Origin: Hyphomicrobiales bacterium
GTDB taxonomy: Bacteria > Pseudomonadota > Alphaproteobacteria > Rhizobiales > Rhizobiaceae
NCBI GenBank assembly: GCA_900466945.1
Contig: UBNV01000013.1
Coordinates: 217,031-281,030 of the forward strand
Length of the DNA: 64,000 bases
Reading direction: 5' to 3'
This document shows positions 63,581 to 64,000 of the stretch, one piece after another. The notes below the pieces were generated by a model. The model saw only the letters and a list, made by a program, of their open reading frames with translations, did not search any database and was not told where the DNA came from. Numbering within the stretch: position 1 is the first letter of the stretch; each line of letters begins with the position of its first letter. Both the position numbers and the translations under genes were made by a program.

Positions 63581-64000
63581 AGTGCCCCCCCTCTGTGGTA
63601 GCCGATGGTGCTTCCTCACCTTCATCGTGCAGCAATGGCCATCTACACGCAACTGAAACGAGAAGATCACAAAGAGGAGTATGGCCAAACAGCGCCTACT
63701 CGTCAGACAGTGAGGTTGTAACTGGTGCCCAAAACAGCCTCAATTGGCTCAGTCGATGGGGGATCAACTTCAGAGATTTCCTAACAAAATCAGAGCCGGG
63801 CATATTCTTTTCATCCCCCGCCATTCTTCCTCCCATAGACTCCTCCACGTCCCGTCCTCGGATATACGTGGCGATCCGATGTCATAAGAGGCGGAGGAAA
63901 AAGAGCCCCCAGGGCTGAGCCCCCCACCTCCCCCCAACCTCCGAAGTATGGAAGATCGAAGGCTCATGTGAGCGCAAGCCGTCTAAACGTCAGATTTTCC
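63581..64000. other. Right-edge stretch without a recognised gene
   Basis: Beyond the AT-rich gene I see no convincing coding frame or RNA; short frames present have skewed Gly or Ser/Arg composition and no ribosome site. A GC-rich hairpin candidate (AGCCC-CCAGGGCTGAGCCCCC) occurs near 63903-63925. Any genes accompanying the HEPN gene would lie beyond the right edge. Confidence 0.35.

Noticed and set aside
63770..63967. 65-codon minus-strand frame near the right edge
   Set aside because: Gly-run and Ser/Arg skew, no ribosome site, and no similarity to any family.

Overview
The window is chromosomal DNA from an alphaproteobacterium of the Rhizobiales, most likely Rhizobiaceae (Rhizobium/Agrobacterium relatives). 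This rests on high GC, rhizobial-style proteins (GyrA with a TTG start, a roughly 1,025-residue UvrB, ExoD, DUF1127-like peptides, entericidin-like lipoproteins) and rhizobial intergenic palindromes. No phage, integrase or complete insertion sequence was seen.

Layout. 1-402: 5' part of a MarC-family membrane protein. 598-8328: gyrA, three tiny membrane-protein genes, coaD, two cyclophilins, queA and tgt. 8391-10568: DUF4864 protein, phosphoesterase and acetyltransferase. 10608-18070 (minus strand): a long housekeeping run rlpA, dacA, tmk, holB, metG, tatD and an MBL hydrolase. 18372: tRNA-Ser(UGA). 18503-25820: cupin, a membrane coiled-coil protein coupled to a ClpP-like protease, a MacAB-type exporter, and a phosphodiester glycosidase.

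25890-37971 is the most distinctive block: a corrinoid-dependent one-carbon system. A non-pyrrolysine MttB-type methyltransferase and a ferredoxin-like protein lie on the minus strand. Divergent from them are a cobalamin-binding protein, DUF1638, ExoD, a formyltransferase-fold protein, a PF13769 protein, a zinc/FeS MetF partner, MetF, an MtrH-type methyltetrahydrofolate:corrinoid methyltransferase, and a RACo-type corrinoid activator. The inferred flow is methyl donor -> corrinoid protein -> tetrahydrofolate -> 5,10-methylene-THF, with the activator rescuing oxidised cobalamin. Three of these proteins carry Gly/Arg-rich tails, a BrnT/BrnA toxin-antitoxin pair sits inside the gene row, and the divergent promoter region has two 8-bp direct repeats exactly 30 bp apart. 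The substrate is not evident; betaines are a reasonable guess, and an AraC/GlxA regulator resembling GbdR lies 10 kb downstream.

38093-58273: SLC13 transporter, RecF-like ATPase, hemerythrin protein, a TetR/quinone-reductase pair with twin palindromic operators, a MocR/flavoprotein pair, small-molecule regulators, TauE exporter, chemoreceptor, thioesterases and a GGDEF-EAL protein. 58465-61542: uvrB, whose C-terminal region is partly encoded by palindromic repeat DNA. From about 61.8 kb the base composition turns AT-rich: a 595-residue protein with a HEPN-type R-x4-H motif marks a horizontally acquired, probably defence-related segment that runs towards the window edge.
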